DNA of 53,685 nt from Bauldia sp. (GTDB lineage: Bacteria > Pseudomonadota > Alphaproteobacteria > Rhizobiales > Kaistiaceae). The stretch covers positions 1 through 53,685 of the forward strand of contig NZ_JAGRLA010000112.1 of the NCBI RefSeq assembly GCF_020442045.1. The letters are read 5' to 3'. This document shows positions 16,451 to 25,671 of the stretch, in pieces. The translations under genes were made by a program, and so were the position numbers. Below the pieces are notes generated by a model, which made no database searches, was not told the DNA's origin, and saw only the letters and a program-made list of their open reading frames with translations. Numbering within the stretch: position 1 is the stretch's first letter; every line of letters starts with the position of its first letter.

Positions 16451-17195
16451 GTCCGAGCCCATAGTCGACGGCGACCAGGTAGAGGCCATGGGCCGGAGCA
16501 ACCGGCCCGGAGCGGCTGCGATCCCTTGCCGCCAGCGCCTCCCCGGCGGCATCGACCGGCCAGCGGCCTTCGCCGATCTTCTTCAGGGTGCCAACCATCG
16601 AGCGGACCTGCGAATGCAGGAAGGACCGCGCCGAGGCGCGGATGACGACCTCGTCGCCGTGGCGGCTGACATCGAGCCGGTCGAGCGTCCGGACCGGCGA
16701 CTTCGCCTGGCACTGGGCGTTCCGGAAGGTGGTGAAATCGTGCCGGCCGACGAAGGCGCGGGCCGCCTCGTGCATCCGCTCGGAATCGAGTCCGGCCGAC
16801 ACCCACCAGACGCGATCACGTTCCAGCGCCGGCGGCGCCCGGCGATCGCTGATGCGATAGAGATAGTGCCGGGCGATGGCCGAGAAGCGGGCGTCGAAGC
16901 TCGCGTCGACGGCCTCGGCCGACAGGATGCTCACCGGGTCCGGTCTCAGATGGGCGTTGAGGGCGTCACGCACCGTGTCGCCGGGCCATTCGCGTGAGAG
17001 ATCGAGATGGGCGACCTGACCGAGGGCGTGGACCCCGGCATCGGTGCGTCCGGCGCCCTTGACGGCGACCGTCTCGCCGGCGAAGCCCGCGACCGCCTCC
17101 TCGATCGCCTGCTGGACGGACGGGCCGTTCTCCTGCCGCTGCCAGCCGACGAAGGGAATGCCGTCATATTCGATGGTGAGCTTGTAGCGCGGCAC
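16440..17195 (-). CDS. truA: tRNA pseudouridine(38-40) synthase
   Basis: The 251-residue protein begins [19 protein letters not shown] at a GTG codon and has the catalytic segment [17 protein letters not shown], with the active-site Asp, at about residues 47-63. [10 protein letters not shown] and [14 protein letters not shown] in the C-terminal half are also typical. It makes pseudouridine at tRNA positions 38-40. GTG 17195 gives the normal N-terminus; an ATG at 17294 would add 33 atypical residues. fmt and def follow on the same strand after an oppositely oriented secreted-protein gene. Confidence 0.95.
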   Translation of the reverse strand: MPRYKLTIEYDGIPFVGWQRQENGPSVQQAIEEAVAGFAGETVAVKGAGRTDAGVHALGQVAHLDLSREWPGDTVRDALNAHLRPDPVSILSAEAVDASFDARFSAIARHYLYRISDRRAPPALERDRVWWVSAGLDSERMHEAARAFVGRHDFTTFRNAQCQAKSPVRTLDRLDVSRHGDEVVIRASARSFLHSQVRSMVGTLKKIGEGRWPVDAAGEALAARDRSRSGPVAPAHGLYLVAVDYGLGPIR

Positions 17196-17359
17196 GGTCG
17201 GTCTTTCGGTGAGGGTTTCGCATCCGTCCTTATTCCGGATTTCTCGCCCGACGGCCAGAAGCCGCGACGCCATGGCAGCCGTCGGCTGCCTCAAAAAAGC
17301 ACCAGCCCGGATTGTAGCTCAACCGGACCGCCGTTAGCTTCGCGGCCCGTTTTCATCCG

Positions 17360-18721
17360 ATGCGTCGGCGCCCCATGCGTGCTCCCGTTCTCCTTCTTGG
17401 TTTCGTCCTCCTCCTTGTCGGGAGCGGCTCCGCCCTTGCCGCCTCGGATTGCGACGATGCGCTCGCCCCCGGCCACGCCTACGAGACCTACCGGACGGTG
17501 TGGCGGAAGCTGAAGAAAGGCGCCGAGCCGCGATCGGTCGAGCATCTCGGCTGCTTCCTGCCCGATGGCACGGCCGGCCTCGACGCGGATGGCGCCTACC
17601 GGCTGCTGATCACCACCGCGTTCGACGCCAATGTCCTCTACGACTACCTCGAGGCTCAGGCGGAACAGGTTCTCCGGACGACCCGCAACCTCGGCCAGAG
17701 GCGGGGCGGCCAGCTCGCCTGGAATGGCGGCTATGTCTGCGAGGCGGCGCTGACGGCCTATCAGCAAACCGGCGACCGCCGGTTCCTCGATCTCTTCGTC
17801 ACCTATTTCAACGGCGTCCTCGACCTGCGCGACAGCGAGCTCGGCTATGGTGACGAATACCACCGCCGGATCATGGCGGCCTGGGGCGAGTATCGCGAGC
17901 TGCCGTGGTTCTGGGCCGATCCCCTGAGGCAAGGCGCCTGGCTCGCCCATATCACCCACACCGCGCGGATCACCTATCCGGCAAGCAAGTTCGCCGTGAT
18001 CGTCAAGAACGACCCGGCGCTCGCCGCCTACAAGCCCGACGCGGATCGCTTCATTGCGGCGACGAGGACCGCGATCGCCGAATTCGACGACGACCGGTTC
18101 CCGATCGAGGGGACCGACATGGACTGGTATGCGAGGCCGGTGACCGGCGGACCCGAAGCGACCAACCACATCCACACGCTGGGGAGCGTGCTGGTCAATC
18201 TCTTTCTGCTCGACGGAGACGAGGACGCCGCCAAGCGGGTCCGCGACATCCTCAAGATCTTCGAGGCCGGCGTCACGACCGAGGCCGACGATACGGTCCA
18301 TTGGAAGTATTTCCCCTATTTCGCCGACCAGAGCATCGGCAACAACGGTCTCGAATATTCGGAGCGGATCTGGAAGGCGTCGCAGACCGTGCCGCTCATC
18401 TACCGCGCCTATGCCGCCGGATTCGACGTGCCGGAGTCGCTGGTCAGGGCGATCACCGACACGTTCCTCCGATACATCGTTCGCGACAACGAGGTGATCG
18501 GCAACGTCTCGCCAACCGAATCCGAGCCGATCGACGAGGAAGACGACAACCTCAGCCGGCTCAGCGGCATCGTCACCTGGCTGGAATTCAGTGATTATGA
18601 GCCGGAGATCGCCGTCCGGATCCGCGAACTGGTCGGCGCGCGCCCGGATCTCTTTCCCCGCGGCTGGTTCGAATCGCCGAACAGCGCCCGGGGCTATGCG
18701 TTCTTCCTCGGGCGCGACTGA
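17360..18721 (+). CDS. Secreted protein, predicted alpha/alpha-toroid, function unknown
   Basis: The 453-residue protein has a cleavable signal peptide (VLLLGFVLLLVGSGSALA, cleavage near residue 27) and a mature part made of repeating helix pairs such as AALTAYQQTGDRRFLDLFVT and HTLGSVLVNLFLLDGDEDAA. This spacing resembles the (alpha/alpha) barrels of six-hairpin glycosidases, polysaccharide lyases and C5-epimerases. Conserved-looking acidic and aromatic clusters (GTDMDWYARP, NHIHT) could line an active site. I cannot assign an enzyme class. It interrupts the leftward truA...fmt-def run on the opposite strand. Confidence 0.75.
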   Translation: MRRRPMRAPVLLLGFVLLLVGSGSALAASDCDDALAPGHAYETYRTVWRKLKKGAEPRSVEHLGCFLPDGTAGLDADGAYRLLITTAFDANVLYDYLEAQAEQVLRTTRNLGQRRGGQLAWNGGYVCEAALTAYQQTGDRRFLDLFVTYFNGVLDLRDSELGYGDEYHRRIMAAWGEYRELPWFWADPLRQGAWLAHITHTARITYPASKFAVIVKNDPALAAYKPDADRFIAATRTAIAEFDDDRFPIEGTDMDWYARPVTGGPEATNHIHTLGSVLVNLFLLDGDEDAAKRVRDILKIFEAGVTTEADDTVHWKYFPYFADQSIGNNGLEYSERIWKASQTVPLIYRAYAAGFDVPESLVRAITDTFLRYIVRDNEVIGNVSPTESEPIDEEDDNLSRLSGIVTWLEFSDYEPEIAVRIRELVGARPDLFPRGWFESPNSARGYAFFLGRD

Positions 18722-18730
18722 TGCGATGGT

Positions 18731-19651
18731 TCAGGCGACCGACGCCGGCAGATCGCGAACGCCACGCAGGAAGGCGTCGGCCTTGATCGGCTGCCTGCCG
18801 GCCCGCTGCAGGTCGATGAGGCGGACCGCGCCCCTCCCGCAGGCGATGGTCAGCTCGTCGAGCACGGTTCCGGGCGCCCCCGAGCCATCGGCGGGCGCCG
18901 AGCGGAGCACCTTGATCCGCTCCGGGTTGCGGCCGAATTTGCCCTCGAACCATGCGCCGGGCTCCGGCGACAGCCCCCTGATGTGGTTGTGGACCTCCTC
19001 GGCCGGACGGCTCCAGTCGATGCGGGTTTCCGCCTTGTCGATCTTGGACGCGTAGGTCACGCCCTCTTCCGCCTGCGGGACGGTTTCGAGCCCGCCGCGC
19101 GAAAGGGCGGCAAGCGCCCGCACCATCAGGTCGGCGCCGAGGCGGGAGAGCTGTTCCGACAATTCGCCGGCGGTAGCGTCCGCCCCGATCGGGACCCGCT
19201 CGGCCATGGCCACCGGCCCGGTGTCGAGGCCCTGTTCCATGCGCATCACCATGACGCCGGTTTCGCTGTCGCCCGCCATGATGGCGCGGGCGATCGGCGC
19301 GGCCCCGCGCCACCGCGGCAGCAGCGACGCATGCAGGTTGAGGCAGCCTTCCGGCGGCGTGTCGAGGATCGGCGCGGGGAGGATCAGGCCATAGGCGACG
19401 ACGATGCCGACATCGGGAGCGATGTCCGCAAAGCGCGCCGAGGCCTCGTCGTCCCTCAGGCTCCGTGGCGTCTCGACCGGAATGCCGAAGCGTTCCGCCG
19501 TCTCATGCACCGGCGATTTGCGCAAGGAGAGTCCGCGACCGGCGGCTCGCGGCGGCCGGGAATAGACCGCCACCACCTCGTGGCCCTGGCCGACGATCTC
19601 GGTGAGCGTCGGGACGGCGAAAGCGGGGGTACCGAAGAAGACGATGCGCAA
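18731..19651 (-). CDS. fmt: Methionyl-tRNA formyltransferase
   Basis: The 306-residue protein begins [15 protein letters not shown] after a TTG start. It has [18 protein letters not shown] with the catalytic Asn and His and the formyl-donor SLLP motif, followed by [15 protein letters not shown]. It formylates initiator Met-tRNA, working in pathway with peptide deformylase encoded just upstream on the same strand. TTG 19651 gives the standard N-terminus; the ATG further upstream would add 18 unrelated residues. Confidence 0.96.
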   Translation of the reverse strand: MRIVFFGTPAFAVPTLTEIVGQGHEVVAVYSRPPRAAGRGLSLRKSPVHETAERFGIPVETPRSLRDDEASARFADIAPDVGIVVAYGLILPAPILDTPPEGCLNLHASLLPRWRGAAPIARAIMAGDSETGVMVMRMEQGLDTGPVAMAERVPIGADATAGELSEQLSRLGADLMVRALAALSRGGLETVPQAEEGVTYASKIDKAETRIDWSRPAEEVHNHIRGLSPEPGAWFEGKFGRNPERIKVLRSAPADGSGAPGTVLDELTIACGRGAVRLIDLQRAGRQPIKADAFLRGVRDLPASVA

Positions 19652-19765
19652 GGTCGTGCCTGTGCCGGTTCGGATCAAGGCAGCGGCATACCCTGTCGCA
19701 TCCACACTCTCAAGCCGGCCGGGGCAAAGACCGCCGGCCGGCCTGGAATCCCGCGGAGGGTGGCC

Positions 19766-20023
19766 CTAGCGGCGGCACTTCTCCTTGTAATACTTGCCCT
19801 TGTACTTGTAGTAGCAGGTGTTGCCGGTCTGCTGGACGAGGATGGCGCCAGCGGCGGCACCGATGCCGGCGCCGACGATCGCCGCGCCAAGCGAGCCGCC
19901 CGCCAGTCCGACGGCCGCAGCGCCGGCCGCGCCGCCGACCAATGCCCCCTGGCCGGTCGTGCAGCCAGCGCTGGTAAGCGCGAGGCCGGACACGGCCGCG
20001 ACGGTGATGACTAGCTTCCTCAT
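19766..20023 (-). CDS. Small lipoprotein with glycine-zipper segments
   Basis: The 85-residue protein starts MRKLVITVAAVSGLALTSAGC, a signal sequence with a lipobox-like SAGC (Cys21). A Gly/Ala-rich stretch (about 29-63) made of glycine-zipper repeats such as GGAAGAAAVGLAGG follows, then a short Tyr/Lys/Cys tail. Such proteins are membrane-associated and small; function is unknown. It sits between def and fmt on the same strand, so it may share their transcript. Confidence 0.75.
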   Translation of the reverse strand: MRKLVITVAAVSGLALTSAGCTTGQGALVGGAAGAAAVGLAGGSLGAAIVGAGIGAAAGAILVQQTGNTCYYKYKGKYYKEKCRR

Positions 20024-20175
20024 AGGTATCGCTCCCTGAATCGCTTCATTGGCAACGTGGCCGGCACCATTACCGTCACGAGTTCCCGTAAAAGACAATC
20101 CGGAAGCAGCGCATTTGTTCCCGAGCAGGAGACAAACGCATTGAAAGGGTTGAGGAAATGCGAATGGACCGGGGA

Positions 20176-20712
20176 CTATAATGCAGCCGGTCGGGGCGAC
20201 AGCCTTGCCTGCTTGGTGAACCGCTTGATCACCATGTCGCGCCTGAGCTTCGACAGATAGTCGATGAACAGCTTGCCGTTGAGATGGTCGATCTCGTGCT
20301 GCAGACAGGTCGCCAGGACGCCGGAAGCCTCGATCTCCTGGTTCTTGCCGTCGCGATCGATATAGGCGACGCGGATCGACTCCGGGCGCTCCACCTCGGC
20401 GAAATAGTCCGGTATCGACAGGCACCCTTCCTCCCGCGTCGTCCGCCCGTCCGAGGACGAGAGGATTTGCGGGTTGATCAGGACCATGGGATCCTGCTCG
20501 GCCTCCTCGTCCTCGCGCTGGGCGACATCGCAGACGAGCATGCGCCGCGGCACGCCGACCTGGATCGCCGCCAGCCCGATTCCGGGTGCCGCATACATGG
20601 CCTCCAGCATATCGTCGGCGAACCGACGCAGTTCGTCGTCGACCCGCTCTACGGGCTCGCTGACGAGTCGGAGTTTCCTGTCCGGAAGGGTGATGATATC
20701 GAGCTTTGCCAC
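20176..20712 (-). CDS. def: Peptide deformylase
   Basis: The 178-residue metalloenzyme carries all three motifs: [18 protein letters not shown] with the metal-binding Cys, and QHEIDHLNG with the two His ligands and catalytic Glu. It removes formyl groups from nascent proteins, reversing the product of Fmt. The start is GTG 20712 ([11 protein letters not shown]). The divergent 55-residue ArfA-like gene begins only 58 bases away. Confidence 0.97.
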   Translation of the reverse strand: MAKLDIITLPDRKLRLVSEPVERVDDELRRFADDMLEAMYAAPGIGLAAIQVGVPRRMLVCDVAQREDEEAEQDPMVLINPQILSSSDGRTTREEGCLSIPDYFAEVERPESIRVAYIDRDGKNQEIEASGVLATCLQHEIDHLNGKLFIDYLSKLRRDMVIKRFTKQARLSPRPAAL

Positions 20713-20770
20713 CGGTCTCAGATATGGAAGGCGAGCGGCGGGGTCAACCCAAGGCGCGTCGGATGGAAGG

Positions 20771-20938
20771 ATGAAGAAACCCAAGCCACCGCCATTGCCC
20801 CGGCCGGGCAAGCCGCCGCGCAATCCTCATGCGAAGGTGCTCGGCAAGGGCCCGTATAAGCCGAAGGTCGAGAAGGGCAGGGATGCCTACATCCGCCGGC
20901 CGAAGCATCCCAGGCCCGCGGTCGAGGAGGGGGAGTAG
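20771..20938 (+). CDS. Small basic protein resembling ribosome-rescue factor ArfA
   Basis: The 55-residue Lys/Pro-rich protein has a GGAAGG ribosome binding site 1 base before ATG 20771. Its central part (residues 18-46, [18 protein letters not shown] then DAYIRRPKH) lines up by eye with the ArfA core of gammaproteobacteria, where a Leu/Pro/Phe segment, RVEKNKKGKGSYMRKGKH, is conserved. ArfA recruits RF2 to ribosomes stalled on mRNA without a stop codon. The C-terminal codons lie in the 5' arm of a strong inverted repeat, as expected for arfA genes. The match is suggestive only; the Pro-rich N-terminus is unlike E. coli ArfA. Confidence 0.5.
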   Translation: MKKPKPPPLPRPGKPPRNPHAKVLGKGPYKPKVEKGRDAYIRRPKHPRPAVEEGE

Positions 20939-20987
20939 CCGGCCGCTGGCGGCGATGTCGCCGCGAATGCGGAGCTGACCGCGGGCC
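20913..20987 (+). repeat. Nested inverted repeats spanning the 3' end of the ArfA-like gene
   Basis: GGCCCGCGGTC (20913-20923) is the perfect reverse complement of GACCGCGGGCC (20977-20987). Between them GCGGCGA (20949-20955) pairs perfectly with TCGCCGC (20958-20964). The left outer arm lies inside the coding sequence from codon 48. There is no U-tract, so this is more like a structured RNA or RNase III substrate than a simple terminator. Confidence 0.75.
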
Positions 20988-21040
20988 CGAGTATTTGTTC
21001 ATGATTTGTACTCTTCGTCCGAATCGGATAACCTGTGCCG

Positions 21041-22228
21041 ATGGGCGAAGAGATTTTCCAGATCGGTGGACGTGTCGTCACGCTCGGTGAGGCGCTGGTC
21101 CTGGCCGGAGCGGCGGTTGCCGTGCTGCTTCTCGTGGCGTTGCTGATTGCCTGGCGGCGAGCGCTGGCCCGGGCCGAACGCGGCCAGGCCTTCGAGGCTC
21201 GGGTCGCCGATCTGGTTCGCGCCCAGACGGAGATGCAGGGCCGCATGCAGACGATGGCGGAAGTCTTCGGTTCGCGGCAGTCGGAACTGGTTCGCGGCCT
21301 GTCGGAACGCATGGACGGGCTCGGTCATCGGCTCGGCCAGACGATGAGCGAGACGACGCGCAGCACGCATGAGAATCTCTCGCGGCTGGCCGAGCGGCTG
21401 GCGGTGATCGACAAGGCGCAGCAGAACATCACCTCGCTTTCGAGCCAGGTGGTCGAGCTGCAACATATCCTGGCCAACAAGCAGACCCGTGGCGCCTTCG
21501 GCGAGGCCCGCATGCAGGCGATCGTCCAGGACGGGCTGCCGAAAAGCGCCTATGCCTTCCAGCCGACGCTGTCGAATGGCACGCGGCCGGATTGCCTGGT
21601 GCTCTTTCCCAACGATGCGCCGTCGCTGGTGATCGACGCCAAGTTTCCGCTGGAGGCGTGGAACACGATCCGCACCGCCGAGGATCCGGAGATGATCAAG
21701 GCGGCGGAGACGCGGTTCCGTCGCGATACCCAGAAGCACATCCAGGATATCGCCGAGCGCTATCATATCCCCGGCGAGACCCACGACACCGCCTTCATGT
21801 TCGTGCCGTCGGAATCGATCTTCGCCGATATTCACGAACGCTTCGAGGACATCGTCCAGCGGGCGCACCGGGCGCGGGTGGTGATCGTCTCGCCGTCACT
21901 GCTGATGCTGTCGGTGCAGGTGGTGATGTCGCTGCTGCGCGACGCCAACATGCGCGAGCAGGCGCATGTCATCCAGCATGAGGTGATCCGCATGATGGAG
22001 GACGTCGCCCGCCTCGACGACCGGGTCCAGCGGCTGAAGGGCCATTTCGCCCAGGCCAACAAGGACATCGAGCAGATCGAGGTGTCGGCCGGCAAGATCA
22101 CCAAGCGCGGCGCCGGCATCGAGTCGGTCGAGATCGAGGTCGAGGACAAGCCGCAGAAGCGTCCTCCGGCGGCCAATTCGGACGGGCCGCCGGAACTCCC
22201 TTTCCAGGCGATCGGCGAGAGACGGTAG
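21041..22228 (+). CDS. rmuC: DNA recombination protein RmuC homologue
   Basis: The 395-residue protein has an N-terminal membrane anchor (about residues 15-36), a long coiled coil to about residue 150, then the RmuC nuclease-like domain with KQTRGAFGEARMQAIVQDGL, LVIDAKFPLEAW (the Asp-x-Lys of a restriction-endonuclease-like fold) and AFMFVPSESIFADI. RmuC limits inversion at short repeats in E. coli; its exact reaction is not settled. A GTG at 21035 is an alternative start two codons upstream. Confidence 0.92.
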   Translation: MGEEIFQIGGRVVTLGEALVLAGAAVAVLLLVALLIAWRRALARAERGQAFEARVADLVRAQTEMQGRMQTMAEVFGSRQSELVRGLSERMDGLGHRLGQTMSETTRSTHENLSRLAERLAVIDKAQQNITSLSSQVVELQHILANKQTRGAFGEARMQAIVQDGLPKSAYAFQPTLSNGTRPDCLVLFPNDAPSLVIDAKFPLEAWNTIRTAEDPEMIKAAETRFRRDTQKHIQDIAERYHIPGETHDTAFMFVPSESIFADIHERFEDIVQRAHRARVVIVSPSLLMLSVQVVMSLLRDANMREQAHVIQHEVIRMMEDVARLDDRVQRLKGHFAQANKDIEQIEVSAGKITKRGAGIESVEIEVEDKPQKRPPAANSDGPPELPFQAIGERR

Positions 22229-22231
22229 GCG

Positions 22232-22855
22232 TCAGAATCCCCTGCCATGCTTGGCGATGAAGATGGCCTCCTCCTCGGTCGACTCGCGGCCGAGCATCCC
22301 GTTGCGGTGGGGGAAGCGCCCGAACCTGCGGATGATGTCGCGGTGCTTGGTAGCGAAGTCGAGACCGTTCCGCTTGCTCTCCGCCAGTTCTTCCGGCGCC
22401 GTCACCGCCATCCCGGCAAACAGCAACACGCAGCGATCCTGGTCCGCGATCAACTCGCTGTGCATGAAGGGCAGGCAGACAAAGGTCTGTTCGACGAGAT
22501 AGAAGCGGTCGGGGCCGTCGATCAGCAATGCCTCCGCGATTGCGCGCGCCTTGCGGTCCGAGGCGAAAGCGTCTCCGGTCTCGCGGTAGATGTTGCGGGG
22601 GAACTGGTCGAGGAGGAGGACCAGGCCGACCTGCTCCTCGCGCGTGAGATCGTCGAGGTCCCAGGCGACCGCCATCGCCTCGGCGATGAACGGCCCCCAG
22701 GTGTCACGGATATGGGCGTCGGTTTCGTCCGAGCGCTTGAACCAGATTTCCGCCTTGTCCGGATTGCGGTCGGTCGGCGCGGCGAGCGGACCGAACCACC
22801 ACGCGTGGATGTCGCGGAGCACGGGCTTGAGCGCGGATTGGGATTCGGATGGCAT
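22232..22855 (-). CDS. DUF924 family protein
   Basis: This 207-residue protein has the DUF924 features: WWFGPL near residue 20, IWFKRSDETDAHIR, GLVLLLDQFPRNIYR at about 79-93, and a C-terminal RFGRFPHRNGMLGRESTEEE. The family is a helical, TPR-like protein common in proteobacteria and without a known reaction. It converges on rmuC with 3 bases between stops. Confidence 0.9.
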   Translation of the reverse strand: MPSESQSALKPVLRDIHAWWFGPLAAPTDRNPDKAEIWFKRSDETDAHIRDTWGPFIAEAMAVAWDLDDLTREEQVGLVLLLDQFPRNIYRETGDAFASDRKARAIAEALLIDGPDRFYLVEQTFVCLPFMHSELIADQDRCVLLFAGMAVTAPEELAESKRNGLDFATKHRDIIRRFGRFPHRNGMLGRESTEEEAIFIAKHGRGF

Positions 22856-23060
22856 ATAGGCGTCCTTCGCGGAGTATGGCGTCCTGGCATGAACGTCGTT
22901 TGTAGCCCAGCCGGCGCGAGCGGCAAGCGGGAACCGCTGCCGTTCCGATCATCCGCCGGCGCCGAGGCCAGCGGTCACGATCCGGAAGCATTCGCAACTA
23001 TTTGGCGCGATGCGGCTTTCTGATACGATTTGCCCGTTCAACAGACCGGAGATTCCAGAG

Positions 23061-23870
23061 ATGGGTGAATCGGTCAAAGAGGTTCTCGCGCGCCAGCGGA
23101 TGACGCCAGAGCTTCAGGCGAACATCGGGGATCAGACCGCACTTGCCCGCCTGGGGCTGGCCCTGATGCGCTGGATAGAATACCGGAACCTGAAATATTC
23201 CACGGTCGGCAATCCGCCGGTCTATGACACCCGGACCTTTCCCTGGGCGTCGGAGGTCGAGGCGGCCACTCCCGCGATCCGTGCCGAGCTCGACCGGCTG
23301 CTGGTCCGCCGCGACGAGTTGCCGGGGTTCCACGAAATCGCGCGCGACGTCGAGGCGATATCGGTCGATACCAATTGGCGGACCTTCATGCTGTGCGGCT
23401 ATGGCCATGTCTCCGAGGAAGCGACGCGCCTGTGCCCCGAGACCTGGCACGCGCTCCGGCATATCCCCGGCCTCAAGGCGGCGATGTTTTCGATCTTCGA
23501 GCCGGGGAAGCACCTGCCGCCGCATCGCGGGCCCTATAATGGCGTCCTCCGCTTCCATCTCGGGCTGAAGGTGCCCAAGACCGGCGACGTGGCGATCCGG
23601 ATCGCCGACCAGGTGTGCCGATGGGAGGAGGGCAAGGCGCTTATCTTCGACGATGCCTACCGGCACGAGGCATGGAATTACTCCGACGAGGTTCGCGTCG
23701 TGCTCTTCGTCGACTTCGCCAAGCCCGAGCGGTTTCCCGGCAGCCTGTTGAATGGTGCGATGCTGTGGATCGCGCGCTGGACGCCCTTCATCCGCGAGGG
23801 CTACGCGGCGCAGAAGCGGTGGGAGCGTATCTTCTTCGGACGCCACGACGCCGACAAGGCGGCGCATTGA
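23061..23870 (+). CDS. Aspartyl/asparaginyl beta-hydroxylase family dioxygenase (LpxO-like)
   Basis: The 269-residue protein carries the family core: FSIFEPGKHLPPHRGPYNG with the first Fe-binding His, LRFHLGLKVP, and FDDAYRHEAWNYSDEVRVVLFVD with the second His and substrate-binding Arg. These are Fe(II)/2-oxoglutarate hydroxylases; LpxO hydroxylates lipid A acyl chains at the membrane. A C-terminal hydrophobic stretch near ERFPGSLLNGAMLWIARWT may bind the membrane. ATG 23061 is preferred; an in-frame ATG at 23010 would add 17 residues. Substrate is not determined. Confidence 0.88.
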   Translation: MGESVKEVLARQRMTPELQANIGDQTALARLGLALMRWIEYRNLKYSTVGNPPVYDTRTFPWASEVEAATPAIRAELDRLLVRRDELPGFHEIARDVEAISVDTNWRTFMLCGYGHVSEEATRLCPETWHALRHIPGLKAAMFSIFEPGKHLPPHRGPYNGVLRFHLGLKVPKTGDVAIRIADQVCRWEEGKALIFDDAYRHEAWNYSDEVRVVLFVDFAKPERFPGSLLNGAMLWIARWTPFIREGYAAQKRWERIFFGRHDADKAAH

Positions 23871-23988
23871 GCGATGCGCCGACCGATTCCACGATCGTGC
23901 GGCGACGGCTTCCGCGACCATGCGGCGCTTGTCGGGCGTCGCGCGTGACCCCATTGGTCGAGGGCGGCTGAATGGCTGGATAGGGATC

Positions 23989-25593
23989 ATGCATGCCTTC
24001 GCCGCGTTTCTCGAACGGCTGGTCCTGACGCCGCAGCGCAACGTCAAACTGCGGCTGATGGTGGACTATCTCGGAACGGTTCCCGATCCCGACCGCGGCT
24101 ACGCGCTCGCCGCGCTTACCGGTGACCTGTCGATCCCCGCGGTCAAGCCGGCGATGCTGCGCGCCCTCGTCACCGACCGGGTCGACGAGGTGCTCTTCGC
24201 CTATTCCTACGACTATGTCGGCGATCTTGCCGAGACGATCTCGCTGGTCTGGCCCGAACGGCCGGGCGCCAACCGGCCGCCGAGCCTCGGGGAAGCGGTG
24301 GAGCGCCTGATGCGCGCCTCGCGCAGCGACGGCCCGAGGCTCGTCGAGGGGATGCTCGACTCGCTCGACGCAAGCGGCCGCTGGGCGCTGATCAAGCTTG
24401 TCACCGGCGGGTTGCGGATCGGCGTCTCGGCACGGCTCGCCAAGCAGGCGCTGGCGGATTTCGGCGACAAGCCGATCAACGAGATCGAGGAGGTCTGGCC
24501 GGGGCTGACGCCGCCGTTCGAGCCGTTATTCGGCTGGCTCGAGGGGCGGACCGAGCGCCCGCGCTCGACGATCCCCGCGCCGTTCCGCCCGGTGATGCTC
24601 AGCCATCCGCTCGGCGACGAAGACCTCGGCGCGATCACCCCGGACCAGTATGCGGCCGAATGGAAGTGGGACGGCATCCGCGTCCAGGCGGTCCGCGAAG
24701 GCGACGTCGCCCGTCTCTATACGCGGACCGGCGACGATATCTCGACCACCTTTCCCGACGTCGTCGATGCGCTGGATTTCGAAGGGGCGCTCGACGGCGA
24801 ATTGCTGATCGGCCGACGCGGCGAAGAGGGTTTCGCAACCGGCTCCTTCTCCGAATTGCAGCAACGCCTCAACCGCAAGACCGTCTCGGCCCGGTTGATG
24901 GCGAGCCACCCTGCCTTTCTGCGCGTCTATGATTGCCTGGTCGCTGGCGGGGAGGATGTCCGGGGCATGTCCTTCCGGGATCGGCGGGATCGGCTGGAGA
25001 GGCTCGTCGGCCACGCCTCGCCGGAGCATCTCGATATCTCGCCGCTGCTCGCCTTCAGCGACGGCGAGGCGCTGAAGGCGCTGCGCGCGTCGCCGCCGGA
25101 GCCGGTGATCGAGGGCGTCATGCTGAAGCGCTGGGACTCGGTCTACGAGCCCGGCCGGCCGAAGGGGCCATGGTTCAAGTGGAAGCGCGACCCCCATGTC
25201 GCCGACGCGGTGCTGATGTACGCCCAGCGCGGCCACGGCAGGCGATCCTCCTTCTATTCGGACTACACATTCGGAGTCTGGCGGGCGGGTGAGGGTGGCG
25301 ACGAACTGGTTCCGGTCGGAAAGGCCTATTTCGGGTTCACCGACGAGGAGCTGGCTGAAATCGACCGTTTCGTGCGGAACAATACGGTCAACCGCTTCGG
25401 GCCGGTGCGCGAGGTCGTGCATACCGCGGGGCAGGGGCTGGTTCTGGAGGTTGCCTTCGAGGGGCTGCAGCGCTCGACCCGACACAAATCGGGGATTGCG
25501 ATGCGTTTTCCCCGAGTATCGCGGCTTCGCTGGGACAAGCCGCCCGCCGAGGCGGACCGGCTCGAGACCCTGCAAGCGCTCATCCGGGACTAG
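23989..25593 (+). CDS. ATP-dependent DNA ligase (cisplatin-damage-response type)
   Basis: The 534-residue protein has an N-terminal helical DNA-binding domain, the adenylation domain with motif I EWKWDGIR (Lys226 is the AMP-accepting residue), motif III DGELLIG, motif IV VIEGVMLKR, motif V WFKWKRD, and a C-terminal OB domain. It matches the second, ATP-dependent ligase family of rhizobia and relatives, linked to DNA damage repair. The associated exonuclease and helicase genes that often accompany it are not visible next to it. ATG 23989 gives the usual N-terminus MHAFAAFLERLVLTP. Confidence 0.93.
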   Translation: MHAFAAFLERLVLTPQRNVKLRLMVDYLGTVPDPDRGYALAALTGDLSIPAVKPAMLRALVTDRVDEVLFAYSYDYVGDLAETISLVWPERPGANRPPSLGEAVERLMRASRSDGPRLVEGMLDSLDASGRWALIKLVTGGLRIGVSARLAKQALADFGDKPINEIEEVWPGLTPPFEPLFGWLEGRTERPRSTIPAPFRPVMLSHPLGDEDLGAITPDQYAAEWKWDGIRVQAVREGDVARLYTRTGDDISTTFPDVVDALDFEGALDGELLIGRRGEEGFATGSFSELQQRLNRKTVSARLMASHPAFLRVYDCLVAGGEDVRGMSFRDRRDRLERLVGHASPEHLDISPLLAFSDGEALKALRASPPEPVIEGVMLKRWDSVYEPGRPKGPWFKWKRDPHVADAVLMYAQRGHGRRSSFYSDYTFGVWRAGEGGDELVPVGKAYFGFTDEELAEIDRFVRNNTVNRFGPVREVVHTAGQGLVLEVAFEGLQRSTRHKSGIAMRFPRVSRLRWDKPPAEADRLETLQALIRD

Positions 25594-25671
25594 CTCCCGC
25601 CGCGCATACGCGGTTCCAAATCGGGAACCGGTCTCCTATATAGCGGGCAAGATGTCTTGGAGACCGGATCC

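Noticed and set aside
20949..20964. Rho-independent terminator after the ArfA-like gene
   Set aside because: The stem is perfect but no T run follows; it is better treated as part of the larger nested structure.
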